Of a stretch of DNA of 64,000 bases, positions 42,527-53,507 are shown piece after piece. The stretch comes from Bremerella volcania (lineage in GTDB: Bacteria; Planctomycetota; Planctomycetia; Pirellulales; Pirellulaceae). Each line of letters starts with the position of its first letter. The first letter of the stretch is position 1. A program made the position numbers and the translations under genes. The notes below the pieces were generated by a model. It saw nothing but the letters and a program-made list of their open reading frames with translations, was not told the DNA's origin and searched no databases. The stretch is from assembly GCF_007748115.1 (NCBI RefSeq), contig NZ_CP036289.1:310001-374000 (forward strand), read 5' to 3'.

Positions 42527-43663
42527 CTATTTTGCGGGTGCCGGTGCAGGAATCTTCAATTTTGCGGGATCGACGACTACGTGTTTGATCGTTTCCCGGC
42601 GGTACGTATAGACAATATGCACTTTTCCGTCGGAAGTCTGAATGACGGCCGGGTACGAGTATTCGCCTGGTTGCCGCTCGAGGGTCAACACCGGATGCCA
42701 GGCATTGCCATCCTTCGAGATCGCCACGTTCAGCATGTTACGGCCCGCCGGAAAGTCGGACTCGCGAATGGTGTGGTTATAGACCAATAGCTGCGTGCCA
42801 TCGGCAAGGCTCACCGCGTCGGTCCCGGAATTGGGGTTGGGGAGTTCGGTCCCGCTCAAGGCGCTCCAGGTCTTGCCACCATCTTCCGACCAGGCCGAAG
42901 CAACCTGGTTCTCACGCGTGCGGCAGAGGATCTGCATCTTGCCGTCGCCGTACGAAAGAATGCTGGGCTGGATGGCATTGAACAGCTTGGCATCATTGAT
43001 CGGACCGATCACTTCCCAAGTCTTGCCCAGGTCTTTGGTGACCTCGAAGTGAACCCGCCATCCTTTGTGTTCGGTGCTGGAGGGACAAACAATGGTTCCA
43101 TCCTCTCGTTGAATTGGCTTGTTCTTCACGGGGCCCAGGAGGTTGCCGATGGCTTCGTTCTCGCCCAAGCGAGTGGGCTCGGTCCAGGTGATGCCGTTGT
43201 CGGTTGATGTGGTCAGCATGCCCCACCAGCTACTTGGGCTGGGGCCAACCTTGTAGAAGAGCATTAGCGGCCCTTCTTTCGGTTGAAACAGCACTGGGTT
43301 CCAGGTTGGGTGGCGGAGTTCTTCGTCCTGGACGCCGTTGGCGACTTCGATGGGAGTGGACCAGCCGTTGCCGGTGTTGCGTGAAAGCCAGATGCCCACG
43401 TCCGGGTTCTTTTCATGCGTTCCGCCAAACCAGGCAGCGACCAGCCCCTCGGAGGTTTCGACGATGGTCGACGCGTGGGAGTTCTTGGTCGGCCGATCTT
43501 CAGTCGGGAAGATGAACTCGGAAGTCACGAACGCGGGCGTGTCCTGTCCGGCGACTTTAGGAAGCTTCGGGGCCTGGGCATCGGCAGCTTGGCCGCGGGC
43601 AGGACATACAAGGAGCCCGACCAACAGGCCAAACAAGCCACCATAGGTAACGATTGATTTCAT
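42527..43663 (-). CDS. Secreted sialidase-like (BNR/Asp-box) protein
   Basis: A signal peptide (MKSIVTYGGLFGLLVGLLV) leads a six-bladed propeller with Asp-box motifs 'STDNGITW', 'TKDLGKTW' and 'SEDGGKTW'. 'RPTKNSHASTIVETSEGLVAAWFGGTHE' is typical of the planctomycete/bacteroidete BNR_2 family. The 378-residue enzyme or lectin likely acts on external glycans, but the catalytic Arg triad was not confirmed. The ATG at 43663 begins the signal peptide and the open frame upstream is not protein-like. It follows gap in the same direction but the gap terminator lies between them. Confidence 0.88.
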   Translation of the reverse strand: MKSIVTYGGLFGLLVGLLVCPARGQAADAQAPKLPKVAGQDTPAFVTSEFIFPTEDRPTKNSHASTIVETSEGLVAAWFGGTHEKNPDVGIWLSRNTGNGWSTPIEVANGVQDEELRHPTWNPVLFQPKEGPLMLFYKVGPSPSSWWGMLTTSTDNGITWTEPTRLGENEAIGNLLGPVKNKPIQREDGTIVCPSSTEHKGWRVHFEVTKDLGKTWEVIGPINDAKLFNAIQPSILSYGDGKMQILCRTRENQVASAWSEDGGKTWSALSGTELPNPNSGTDAVSLADGTQLLVYNHTIRESDFPAGRNMLNVAISKDGNAWHPVLTLERQPGEYSYPAVIQTSDGKVHIVYTYRRETIKHVVVDPAKLKIPAPAPAK

Positions 43664-43846
43664 GGCAGTGTTAAGCAGTAGTCGTTTAGGGGAATGCTTT
43701 GCAAGCGACTGGGGAGGGCGTTGCGTCGATAGATGCTTTCCCCAATGTTCCGACATTCGGCCATCTGTGTCAAAGCGAATCGAGCGGGCAATTTTTGCCC
43801 TCATTCCGGCCTATTGAACTCTACTCCATAAACAAACGCGCATGAA

Positions 43847-43880
43847 AAAACCCTCGGATGCGTTCACATCCGAGGGTTTT
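43847..43880 (-). terminator. Rho-independent terminator of gap
   Basis: AAAACCCTCGGATG (43847-43860) and CATCCGAGGGTTTT (43867-43880) form a perfect 14-bp stem with a six-base loop. On the minus strand it ends in a T-run, 28 bases after the gap stop codon. Confidence 0.95.
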
Positions 43881-43908
43881 GATGGTTTTGACGCCAGAAG
43901 GAGGCGAA

Positions 43909-45385
<1,477 letters not shown>

Positions 45386-45637
45386 TTATCGGATCAATGC
45401 CGCATTTTGATCGCGGGAAAGATCTGCGTGCGAGAGATCGCCGGACGATTGGGCGGACTTTCTGAGCGCTGATTGAGCCTTGTTTTGCCGGGGTTCTGCG
45501 ATTTTGTGGACTCCGTACAAGACGGCAAAGACGGCAACCCAGGCCACGGGATAGAGCAGCACGCCTGGTCCGAGGACAATAGCCCCGAGAACGCACCAGA
45601 GGCCTATGACGGATACTAAAAGAGTTCCTAATTTCAT
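45386..45637 (-). CDS. Small two-helix membrane protein
   Basis: The 83-residue protein has one long hydrophobic stretch (residues 4-43) that can form two helices, then a basic and polar C-terminus 'EPRQNKAQSALRKSAQS'. An AGGGAG Shine-Dalgarno lies about ten bases before the ATG. No family is recognised. The strand and composition argue that it is real. Confidence 0.6.
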   Translation of the reverse strand: MKLGTLLVSVIGLWCVLGAIVLGPGVLLYPVAWVAVFAVLYGVHKIAEPRQNKAQSALRKSAQSSGDLSHADLSRDQNAALIR

Positions 45638-45920
45638 CGCACTTCATCTCCCTGGCCAAAATGTGACCATCCCACTCCTCGGAATGCCTGCCTGATTGGT
45701 CTGCGTGAAATACTGCATCGTTATCAGGCGTCTATGGTAAGTATACTCACAAAAGCCAATTAGTGGCTATAGAAATATTCTCTGCAAATCGAGGTCCAAA
45801 CTTGGGCTTCGTCAGTAGAAATAGACATCTTGCCGGAAATTGTTGGAGAAGCGGCTGGGTTTTCCTGCCTGAGGTCGGTTATCTTAGGCGGACACTTAGT
45901 ACCACCAGCGAGGAACCCCG

Positions 45921-47492
45921 ATGACCGACACCGCAGACGCATCGAAGCCAGACAACAGCATGCGTGGCCTGATACTCATTCTGTTGGGTATCGTTTTGGG
46001 CGTTTTGTTGGGTCTTTTCTACGGCTATTCGATGTGGTTGGCCTCAGAAGGGGCGGAGAAGGAACTGGCCCGGCTTGAGAAGACGATCGAGCAAAAGCAG
46101 TCCGATGCCGCCAAATACCGCCAGCAGGCCCAAGAGACGAACGATGCCCAGGTAGCTCAGCGGCTGAACAAGGAAGCCGATCGCCTGGAAGGCCAACTGC
46201 CCAAGATTCAGGGCCGCATCGACAAAACAAAGAAGACCGTCGAACAAGTCGAGGCCGATAAGAAGGCCGGCAAATTGGGTGTCGCCCAGTCGGTTTACAT
46301 CTTCTGCGAGTTCTGCGGCGACCTGTTTCTGCAGGTACTGAAGCTGCTGGTCATTCCGCTGGTGATCACCAGCATGATCAGCGGGATCACGTCGCTAGGT
46401 GATATTCGGAAGATGGGACGCGTTGGTCTCTCGACGATCGTCTACTACTTCAGCACCGGGGCGATCGCCGTCTTCATCGGGATCGTGCTGGTCATCATCA
46501 TTCAGCCAGGGATGTCGGCCGACGACACGTTTGCCTACCGCACCGAGAGTGTCGAGGCGAAAGAAGGTCAGACCACGATGGAGGTCTTCCTCGACGTCTT
46601 TCGCGGCCGCGAAGGGGACCCTGGCAGCGGGATGTTCCCCTCGAACTTGTTCCTGGCCGCGACCAATACCAACGTGCTGGCGCTGATCGTCTTTGCCATT
46701 GTGTTTGGCGGCGCGCTGACCACCCTGGGCGAGGAAGGGGCCCTGGTCATCCGCTTCTTCAACGTCTGCAACGAAGCGGTGATGAAGATGGTGCACCTGG
46801 TGATGCTCTTTGCGCCGATCGGTATCTTCGGGCTCGTCAGTTCGAACATCGCCAAGAACGGCGGTGCCGCCGGCTTTCTGGAACAGCTTCAGGCGATTGG
46901 CTGGTACGTGGCAACGGTGGTCATTGGGCTGCTGATCCATTCCGCTATTCTGGCCACGCTGCTCGGCGTGCTCGGCAAGCGAAATCCGATGACTTACACA
47001 TTCAACCTCTTGCGGGCTTTGCTCACGTCGGTCAGCACGGCCAGTAGTGCCGCCACGCTGCCGGTGACGATGGAGTGCGTCGAAGAAAATAACGGCGTCT
47101 CGAATCGCGCCGCGTCGTTCGTCTTGCCCCTGGGTGCCACCATCAACATGGACGGTACGGCGCTATATGAGGCGGTGGCGGTGATCTTCATTGCGCAGAC
47201 GCTGGGGATCGATCTCTCGACGGCAGACCTGGTGATTGTGTTTCTGACGGCATCCCTGGCCGCGGTGGGTGCCGCCGGCATCCCGGAAGCAGGCCTGGTG
47301 ACGATGGTGATCGTACTGCAGGCGGTGGGACTGCCGATGACGGGCATCGGCACGATCCTGGCGATCGACTGGTTCCTTGATCGTTTGCGAACGACGGTCA
47401 ACGTCTACGGCGACGCGTGCGGGGCCGGCATCATCGATACGATGGTCGTGCAAAAGCAGGCGCCAGCGGAACCGGCGCCAGAAGCTGGCTAA
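45921..47492 (+). CDS. Dicarboxylate/amino-acid:cation symporter (DAACS) with coiled-coil insertion
   Basis: This secondary transporter takes up dicarboxylates or glutamate/aspartate with Na+ or H+. The 523-residue protein (420-450 is usual) has the HP1 serine-rich motif 'STASSAATLP', the TM7 'NMDGTALYEAVAV' motif and HP2 'AAVGAAGIPEAGLVT', all intact. Unusually, a ~75-residue charged coiled coil ('LARLEKTIEQKQSDAAKY', 'EADRLEGQLPKIQGRIDK') is inserted between TM1 and TM2 (residues ~44-118). A further insertion with 'EVFLDVFRGREGDPGSGMF' follows TM4. The start ATG fits a signal-less N-terminus. Confidence 0.93.
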   Translation: MTDTADASKPDNSMRGLILILLGIVLGVLLGLFYGYSMWLASEGAEKELARLEKTIEQKQSDAAKYRQQAQETNDAQVAQRLNKEADRLEGQLPKIQGRIDKTKKTVEQVEADKKAGKLGVAQSVYIFCEFCGDLFLQVLKLLVIPLVITSMISGITSLGDIRKMGRVGLSTIVYYFSTGAIAVFIGIVLVIIIQPGMSADDTFAYRTESVEAKEGQTTMEVFLDVFRGREGDPGSGMFPSNLFLAATNTNVLALIVFAIVFGGALTTLGEEGALVIRFFNVCNEAVMKMVHLVMLFAPIGIFGLVSSNIAKNGGAAGFLEQLQAIGWYVATVVIGLLIHSAILATLLGVLGKRNPMTYTFNLLRALLTSVSTASSAATLPVTMECVEENNGVSNRAASFVLPLGATINMDGTALYEAVAVIFIAQTLGIDLSTADLVIVFLTASLAAVGAAGIPEAGLVTMVIVLQAVGLPMTGIGTILAIDWFLDRLRTTVNVYGDACGAGIIDTMVVQKQAPAEPAPEAG

Positions 47493-47504
47493 ACAAAAGG
47501 ATGC

Positions 47505-47545
47505 AACCGGCAGAGCGGAACTTTGCCTGCCGCTTCTGCCTGGTT
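47505..47545. terminator. Terminator between convergent genes
   Basis: AACCGGCAGAGCGG (47505-47518) pairs with CCGCTTCTGCCTGGTT (about 47530-47545) with small bulges. It separates the symporter gene from the zinc-finger gene on the other strand. Confidence 0.65.
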
Positions 47546-47817
47546 TAATCATCGTCGAGCTGCATTTCGTAGTCGTCCCGCAGCTGATCCATGGCTTTCT
47601 GATTGGGGACTCGTTCGGTGGTGACCCCGCCGATGTTGATTTTCAAGCTGCCTGACTTCGATGTTCGGTCTTCCCGTGCGACGGTGAGGAATTCGCCTCC
47701 GTATTGATTGATTTGCTCTGCGTGTTCTCGACACAACCGCGTGCCGGGGACCGCTTCGAGCCGTTCGGCATCGATCCACTCTCGACAGATCTCGCATTTG
47801 GCCACTGTTCTTGCCAT
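47545..47817 (-). CDS. Small zinc-binding protein
   Basis: The ATG at 47817 gives a 90-residue protein, 'MARTVAKCEICREWIDAERL', with 'CEICREWI' and 'RLCREHAEQIN' forming a C-x2-C...C-x2-H-type zinc site similar to DksA/TraR or rubredoxin-like knuckles. The C-terminus is acidic (...'YEMQLDDD'). The upstream frame to 48066 overlaps no gene but has Ser/Arg-rich composition without similarity, so the short start is better. Function unknown. Confidence 0.7.
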   Translation of the reverse strand: MARTVAKCEICREWIDAERLEAVPGTRLCREHAEQINQYGGEFLTVAREDRTSKSGSLKINIGGVTTERVPNQKAMDQLRDDYEMQLDDD

Positions 47818-48136
47818 GGGCAATTCCTCGCATGGAAAGGGAAAACAGAACCGGGACGTGCGTCCCACAATGGGGTATCGGTCGCAACTTGTCCGCTGAC
47901 GTGCGCAGCGGCAGTTGGGGTTTGCTCTATCTTGAAAAGCGTCGGCCCACGGAAAATGGGGCCACATTCTGCCACAGATCGGCAAAAAAGAAAGTGATTT
48001 CTGGCGCAGAGTCCACTGGCTGGAAAAAAGCGAGTGGGAGGTATGGCGGAAGCCAATTTTCGCCAACGATCATCCATTGCCCGCAGGATAATCGACGTCA
48101 GCCGTTTAGGGAAGTGCGAATCGGGTGCGCGTTCCG
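47818..48136. other. Intergenic with short palindrome
   Basis: No gene is supported here. The palindrome GGGACGTGCGTCCC occurs near 47854 and could be an operator for the small zinc-binding protein gene, which starts 37 bases away. Confidence 0.3.
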
Positions 48137-49360
48137 CTAACGAGACGTAAGCGACTTGGTGAAAGGATCATCGCGAAAACCAAGCACACGGCGGATCTCA
48201 GCGGGGCTGGTCGTGCCGCTGGATAGCATCGCTTCGGCCTGGACCCACCGCGTAGGCATGCCGGCTTCGACCGCCCAGGCCTCGATCGCGGCGCTGGTGG
48301 CCGTCTCGAGCGACAGCTTCGACAACCGGTGTTGGTGAGGTACGAGCCATTCGGCCAGGAGCGTTCGCCCGAGATAGCCGATGCCGCGGCACTTCTCGCA
48401 CCCTTGGGGCTGTTTCATCCCTTCGATTGCAAAGCCCAGCCGCTGTTCCTCTTCGCACGCGACTGCGCAAGCGCACAGCGTTCGCACCAGCCGCTGATGC
48501 AGCACGCCCAGCAGTCCGCTTTGAATCATGTAGGTGGGAATCCCCATGTCGATCAGTCGCCGGATCGCTTCCGCCGCACTGCCACTATGGAACGTGCTGA
48601 CGACCAGTTGCCCGGTGAGACTGGCCTGCATGGCCGTTTCGACCGTCACAGGGTCGCGGATTTCGCCTACGAGGATCACTTCGGGATCTTGCCGCATCAA
48701 GCTCCGCAGCCCCGTAGCGAAGTCGAAGCCGGCGCTGGGGCGAATGTGGCTCTGCGAGATGCCGGGGATTTCGGACTCGATCGGATCTTCCAGCGTGACG
48801 ATGCTGCGTCCGCCATGCTGCTCGGCCGCGATATGCCGCAGGCAGGCATAGGCGGTGGTCGACTTCCCACTACCAGCCGGCCCGGCGATAAGGATCATGC
48901 CGGACGACTCTTCGAGCAGCGCCGCAAGATCATCGGCAATGCGTTTGGGCAAACCGAGATCGCTCAGCTGATGCAGTTCGTCTTGCTGCCACAGAATCCG
49001 AATCACGACCCGTTCGCCATGCAGTGCCGGAAAGGTGCTGACCCGGACTTCCTGTCCGAACGTCAGATCGCTGACGCGTCCCTCTTGAGGAATATCGGTT
49101 CGGTACGTCAACAGGCCGGCAAGAATTTTCAGCCGTGCGCCGGTGTCGGTCTTCTCTCCGCGGGGGATTTCTCCCAGGGTTTGCAGGACGCCGTCGATGC
49201 GAATCTTGAGCTGGTGCCCGGTGGGGGTCGGTTGAATGTGGACGTCACTGGCTCGCAGGGCCAACGCTCCCTTTAGCAGCGCGCTCACGATCCCTTCGGC
49301 ATAGGCGTCGGCCTTGGCGTCTTGGCTGAGTAGCTGCTGGTGAAGTTCGGTCAGTTGCAT
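48137..49360 (-). CDS. GspE/PilB-family secretion ATPase, short form
   Basis: The 407-residue ATPase lacks the long N-terminal N1 domain of GspE/PilB (these have ~560 residues). It has the N2 domain ('ASDVHIQPTPTGHQLKIRIDGVL'), Walker A 'GPAGSGKSTTA', Walker B within 'DPEVILVGEIRDPVTVETA', a His-box 'VVSTFHSGSAAEA', and 'GTTSPAEIRRVLG' at the C-terminus. The zinc-binding CxxC pair is only partly kept: the first is 'CACAVACEE', the second 'CEKCRGIGY'. No other type II secretion or pilus genes are adjacent, so its partner system is unknown. It is 30 bases downstream of uppP. Confidence 0.9.
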   Translation of the reverse strand: MQLTELHQQLLSQDAKADAYAEGIVSALLKGALALRASDVHIQPTPTGHQLKIRIDGVLQTLGEIPRGEKTDTGARLKILAGLLTYRTDIPQEGRVSDLTFGQEVRVSTFPALHGERVVIRILWQQDELHQLSDLGLPKRIADDLAALLEESSGMILIAGPAGSGKSTTAYACLRHIAAEQHGGRSIVTLEDPIESEIPGISQSHIRPSAGFDFATGLRSLMRQDPEVILVGEIRDPVTVETAMQASLTGQLVVSTFHSGSAAEAIRRLIDMGIPTYMIQSGLLGVLHQRLVRTLCACAVACEEEQRLGFAIEGMKQPQGCEKCRGIGYLGRTLLAEWLVPHQHRLSKLSLETATSAAIEAWAVEAGMPTRWVQAEAMLSSGTTSPAEIRRVLGFRDDPFTKSLTSR

Positions 49361-49390
49361 CGGCTTATCTGCGCGGAGGAACGAGAAGCT

Positions 49391-50191
49391 CTATCCTATC
49401 GTCGTCTGCCAGACGATGACAAACAACCCGACCGCGAAGCACCACCACGCAAACCAGTGCAGCCGCCCCCGTTGAACCATCCGCAGCAAGAGGACCAGCG
49501 ACGCCCAGCCCACCGCGAAGGAAACCAGCGCTCCCAATAGTAGCAACCAGGCCGGTAGGCCGTTTTCCGTTTCGGACGAATGCGAGAGGGACTTGGCCAG
49601 TTCCAACACGATCGCACCCAGGATCGCCGGTACCGCCATCAGGAAAGAGAACGTCGCGGCGCCTTCGCGCGAGAGGCCCAGGGCCTGGCCGCTGCAGATG
49701 GTCGAACCACTGCGGGAAATGCCAGGCAAAATGGCCAGGGCCTGGGCACAGCCGATCCACCATGCCTGCCACCACGAGGTCGCTTCGTACGTTTGCTCGC
49801 TCTGGGCCAGTCGCTGCGAAAGCAGCAGGATCGCCCCGGTCACTAGCAGGCAAACGCCGGCCACCAAAGGGGATTCGAGCAGAGCATCTCCATCGGTCAG
49901 CTTCAAAACCACCGCGGCGATTACCGCCGGCATGGTCGCGACGGCCAGTAGAAACAAGATCCGCCAGTCCTTGGTGAGGGCCTCGAAGAGTTGTTTTCGA
50001 TAGACCACCAGGATCGAGCCAAGCGTTCCGGCGTGCAGCACGATGTTGAGTTCGACCAGGTCGAACTTTTCGGCATCGGCACCCAGCAGCGTCGCCAGAA
50101 CCACGAGGTGGCCCGACGAACTGATCGGCAGGAACTCGGCAATGCCCTGCACGATGGCCAGCAATAGGATTTGCCAAACAGGTAGATCCAC
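49391..50191 (-). CDS. uppP: Undecaprenyl-diphosphatase
   Basis: UppP (BacA) dephosphorylates undecaprenyl-pyrophosphate in the inner membrane to recycle the lipid carrier for cell-wall and polysaccharide synthesis. The 266-residue, eight-helix protein has 'IVQGIAEFLPISSSGHLVVL' with the catalytic Glu/Ser/His and 'ALAILPGISRSGSTI' as the second active-site motif. It starts at a GTG. Downstream the GspE-like gene follows closely and may be co-transcribed. Confidence 0.96.
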   Translation of the reverse strand: MDLPVWQILLLAIVQGIAEFLPISSSGHLVVLATLLGADAEKFDLVELNIVLHAGTLGSILVVYRKQLFEALTKDWRILFLLAVATMPAVIAAVVLKLTDGDALLESPLVAGVCLLVTGAILLLSQRLAQSEQTYEATSWWQAWWIGCAQALAILPGISRSGSTICSGQALGLSREGAATFSFLMAVPAILGAIVLELAKSLSHSSETENGLPAWLLLLGALVSFAVGWASLVLLLRMVQRGRLHWFAWWCFAVGLFVIVWQTTIG

Positions 50192-50336
50192 GGATACACA
50201 ACCCTGACGCAGCGGAAGAAAGTTTCTCTATTCTCCGGCGCGAGGAGGGTACGAGCGAACAAGCCCCCAGGAAATGTGACTTCCGGGCCCGCGGCCAGGC
50301 GGTAAGATCCGCAGAATCGTTACAGCCAGCGAGTGG

Positions 50337-53300
50337 CTAGTTCACCGCCTTCTTCAGAGGCGAGGGGGTTGGGGATGCGAGGTTCGGCGGAAGGACTTCG
50401 ACGTACCGAACCACCGTACCCAAGCGTCCCGAGCCGTGGGCATCGATCAGCAGACGATAGCGGCCAGGCTGCTGGGGCAACTGCACGGGAATATTGATCT
50501 GGCCGTCCGGATTGGTCGTCAGGCGAGGCTTCCACAAGATGGGTTCCGGCAGAAGCTTCTCGGCTTCCGCCGAAAGAGCCATCATGCTTTCGGCCGGCTT
50601 GATGTTCGCCACATCGGATTGAGGTTCGTTCATGCCTGAGTCGAAAGGGGCTTCCGGTTGAGGCGGAGTATTCGGCTCCGTTCGCATCCTGCGAGATTCC
50701 GCGCCGAAACGACTCATCCCGGAGCCGCCTGCCGGGGTCGACATGGGGGCCAGGCCTGGGGCGTCGCCGCTACCGCCCATGCCGGCGGCACTGGGGTCTG
50801 GCTGGTCGGCGAATCGAGCCGGGCCGGTTCGCAGTTCGACCTGAGCTTTCTGCCCCGACTGCTGCCCATTGCGTTGCAATTCGACGGCCGGCCGAAGTTG
50901 GGGCATCTCGTCGGTCATGCCTCCACCGAACGACCAATTGCCCGAGTTATCGTCGACCTCGGTGGCAGCCGCGCCGTCGGCCAGGCGGTTCTTCGCCAGC
51001 TCTTGAGCACCTTCTTTCTTTTCACGCTGACTTTCGGTTGAAATGTTGTCGCTGACTTCATTCAAGGCGACCATTTCAGGCCCGCTTGCCGACGGAGGGC
51101 TGATCTCAGGGAGCGACAGATTGAGGGAGATGATGCCCCATAGCACCGCGCCCATAGCGACCAATAAGCCTGGTCCCCAGACGCCGATCTTGGGCAGCCC
51201 TTGCACGACGGCTAAGCCAATCAAGCAGACCACCAGAATCGCGCCGGCGGCGGTTAGCATCCAGCTGGACGTCTGGCGAATGCCTTCGAGCTGTGACTCC
51301 CACTCGGCATGGATCATGGCGAGTGCTTGTTGATACTGCGATTGAATGGCCTTCTTATTCGATCGTCGCATGACCGGCAGCTTGGCCTGCGGTGAGGATG
51401 CTTCCCGCTGGGCGTCTTTCGAAGCGACTGCGATCATGTCCGCGTCATCGGAAGTGGATGCGGCTGGCTCTTCCTTCCAGGTGGAAAGGGCCAGGACCTG
51501 GTCGAACCAGACGCTGTCTTTCTCCAGGTCACGGATGTTTTCCGGCAGACCTGCAGCGGTAGCTGGAATTTGCACGCGGCGATTGAAGAGCCATTCTCCC
51601 TCGAGGCCGAGCGGTTGCTGCGATTGGGGGAGCACGTCGGACATGCGTTCCATTTGCACGCCGAGGGTAGCCTGAGCGGGGCTGTTGTATTCGTCGGTCA
51701 CGGTGACCAGCAAGTCCAGGCTTTGCCCCGGATCGGCTTGGGCCGGCAGACCATCGACATCGATGTCATACCGCTGCACGGGAATGCGGTAGATGATGCG
51801 CTCGGCGATCAATTGCGGCTCGGCAGCGGAATCTTCTTCCTCTTGCGAGGGCATGCTGAAGAGCTGTACCCGCTGGGCACCACTGGCTTCCACTGGCAGA
51901 TCGAGTTGTACCGGCTGGGTGATCGGCGCGTTGACGCCGACGTCCCACAAGTTGTGCCCGATCGTGTTGTAGCCGTCCGTTGCGACCAGCGCGAGTGTGT
52001 TGTTCGGCTGAGCCACGCGGACTTCGACGTCCAGCGGTTGGTCGGCCGGGGCGACGCCGTTGTTAATCTGTAATGCCGCCGGCAAGGCTTGGGCCTGGGC
52101 GATTTGTTCTTCGAGCGGTTGTTGGTTTTCCTCGACTACTTCAACAGTGTAGTCCTGCATGGGCTGCGGGACGAACTCGAAATAACCGTAGTCTTGATTC
52201 AGTTTGTCGTTCCCGGCGACCTGCTTGGCATCCGCACCGCGAACCTGCATCTGGGCACGCGTGGTTTGGGCTTGATCCCGCGTCGCCATGTAGCGCACAC
52301 GGTTCGACACGCCAGCGACCAGGTTGCCTCCTTCCGGCTTGGCGGCAATCTGCGACGGGGCCCCGCCGGCATAGGCATCGGTAGCGTTGTTTGCATACGC
52401 GCCGCCATAAGAACGTTCGCCGAGTCGGGCGAGTTCTTCGGTCGCTTTTGCCCGGGATTCGACTACCGGCAGCGCCCGCTGCTGAAAGTTGTTTTGCAGC
52501 TCGGGGCTTTGCACGACAAGATCGACATTGTCAAAGTCATTCGACTGGGGAACTTGTAGTTGTCCTTGAGCGACCCCCTTGAGCGTCGAGCGTTCGGCAT
52601 TGACAATCCGGTTGAGTCCACGCTGGTTGGGAACGCGGTAAAAGAAAGCGACGTTCGCGGATTGATCACGGTTAGTTTGCGGATCGAGAACCACCGCGCG
52701 GATGTTGACGGTCTCGCCTGGCTCGGCGACTGGGCGGTCGGTTTGCAGAACGGCGATGGGCTTGGGGGGAGCGGCCTTCACGTCGACGTCAAGTTTGCTC
52801 TTGGCCTGTTCATACCGAGCAACGACTTCCAGCTTCGTGGCGTACGAGACTTCGTCGGCCGGAATTTGACAAGTGACCTGTCCGTTGGTGGCCTTGGTCA
52901 GGCCGTAGTAAACCGTCGCCCCCTCGGGGTTCTTGAAGGTGTATTCAACTTCGGCGTCGACCGGTTGCGCTTCGGCGTTTTCGATCGAGACGAAGAAGTC
53001 ATTGCGAACTTCGGCCGCCATCAAGGAAGGGCCGGTGACCGAGACACTCAGGAAGTGACTCGCAAGGCTTTCTTTCTGCTTTGCCAGGGCGAGCGTTTGG
53101 TCTTGCTGGTCGATGCTCAGCATTGGGTAAGCGAGCGCGGCAATGAGTAAACAGGCTGCCAGGGCCGCAACGACCTGTAACGTTCGCGAAGCCCACGTTG
53201 CCGCTGGGGTGCGCGGCGTGGGGCGATCGTCTTCCGCCTCGCGCTTCCACTGGTCGTAGTTGGGAGGCTGCGTGTCGGCCTTGGTCACCTCGGCCAGCAG

Positions 53301-53447
53301 TTCGGTCTGCTCTTTAAGCTCGGCGTATTCGCGCGCCAGCTGTCCGTCGGAACTGATACGATCGACCAGCTCCGCGGACTCTTCGTCCGAGAGTAAGCCG
53401 TAAATCAGTTCCAGCATCTGCTGCTGGATTCGTTCGCGATCGTCCAT
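50337..53447 (-). CDS. Giant anti-sigma-like membrane protein with macroglobulin-type domain
   Basis: This 1036-residue protein appears to sense an envelope signal and control the adjacent ECF sigma factor. Residues 1-75 resemble an anti-sigma N-terminus ('QQQMLELIYGLLSDEESAEL'), followed by one helix (90-108). A long extracytoplasmic part contains beta-rich repeats with 'LQTDRPVAEPGETVNIRAV' (about 234-252), the MG2 hallmark of alpha-2-macroglobulins. Two more helices (about 730-752 and 756-779) lead to a C-terminal region with 'WKPRLTTNPDGQINIPVQL', also macroglobulin-like. No CxEQ thioester is seen. It follows the sigma gene by 60 bases. The assignment as anti-sigma is inference from context and N-terminal similarity. 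Confidence 0.7.
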   Translation of the reverse strand: MDDRERIQQQMLELIYGLLSDEESAELVDRISSDGQLAREYAELKEQTELLAEVTKADTQPPNYDQWKREAEDDRPTPRTPAATWASRTLQVVAALAACLLIAALAYPMLSIDQQDQTLALAKQKESLASHFLSVSVTGPSLMAAEVRNDFFVSIENAEAQPVDAEVEYTFKNPEGATVYYGLTKATNGQVTCQIPADEVSYATKLEVVARYEQAKSKLDVDVKAAPPKPIAVLQTDRPVAEPGETVNIRAVVLDPQTNRDQSANVAFFYRVPNQRGLNRIVNAERSTLKGVAQGQLQVPQSNDFDNVDLVVQSPELQNNFQQRALPVVESRAKATEELARLGERSYGGAYANNATDAYAGGAPSQIAAKPEGGNLVAGVSNRVRYMATRDQAQTTRAQMQVRGADAKQVAGNDKLNQDYGYFEFVPQPMQDYTVEVVEENQQPLEEQIAQAQALPAALQINNGVAPADQPLDVEVRVAQPNNTLALVATDGYNTIGHNLWDVGVNAPITQPVQLDLPVEASGAQRVQLFSMPSQEEEDSAAEPQLIAERIIYRIPVQRYDIDVDGLPAQADPGQSLDLLVTVTDEYNSPAQATLGVQMERMSDVLPQSQQPLGLEGEWLFNRRVQIPATAAGLPENIRDLEKDSVWFDQVLALSTWKEEPAASTSDDADMIAVASKDAQREASSPQAKLPVMRRSNKKAIQSQYQQALAMIHAEWESQLEGIRQTSSWMLTAAGAILVVCLIGLAVVQGLPKIGVWGPGLLVAMGAVLWGIISLNLSLPEISPPSASGPEMVALNEVSDNISTESQREKKEGAQELAKNRLADGAAATEVDDNSGNWSFGGGMTDEMPQLRPAVELQRNGQQSGQKAQVELRTGPARFADQPDPSAAGMGGSGDAPGLAPMSTPAGGSGMSRFGAESRRMRTEPNTPPQPEAPFDSGMNEPQSDVANIKPAESMMALSAEAEKLLPEPILWKPRLTTNPDGQINIPVQLPQQPGRYRLLIDAHGSGRLGTVVRYVEVLPPNLASPTPSPLKKAVN

Positions 53448-53507
53448 TGCTCTGTGAGATTCTGCTGGGTGCGACTCGCCACCTAGGCTACTCGCACAAT
53501 CGTTAAC

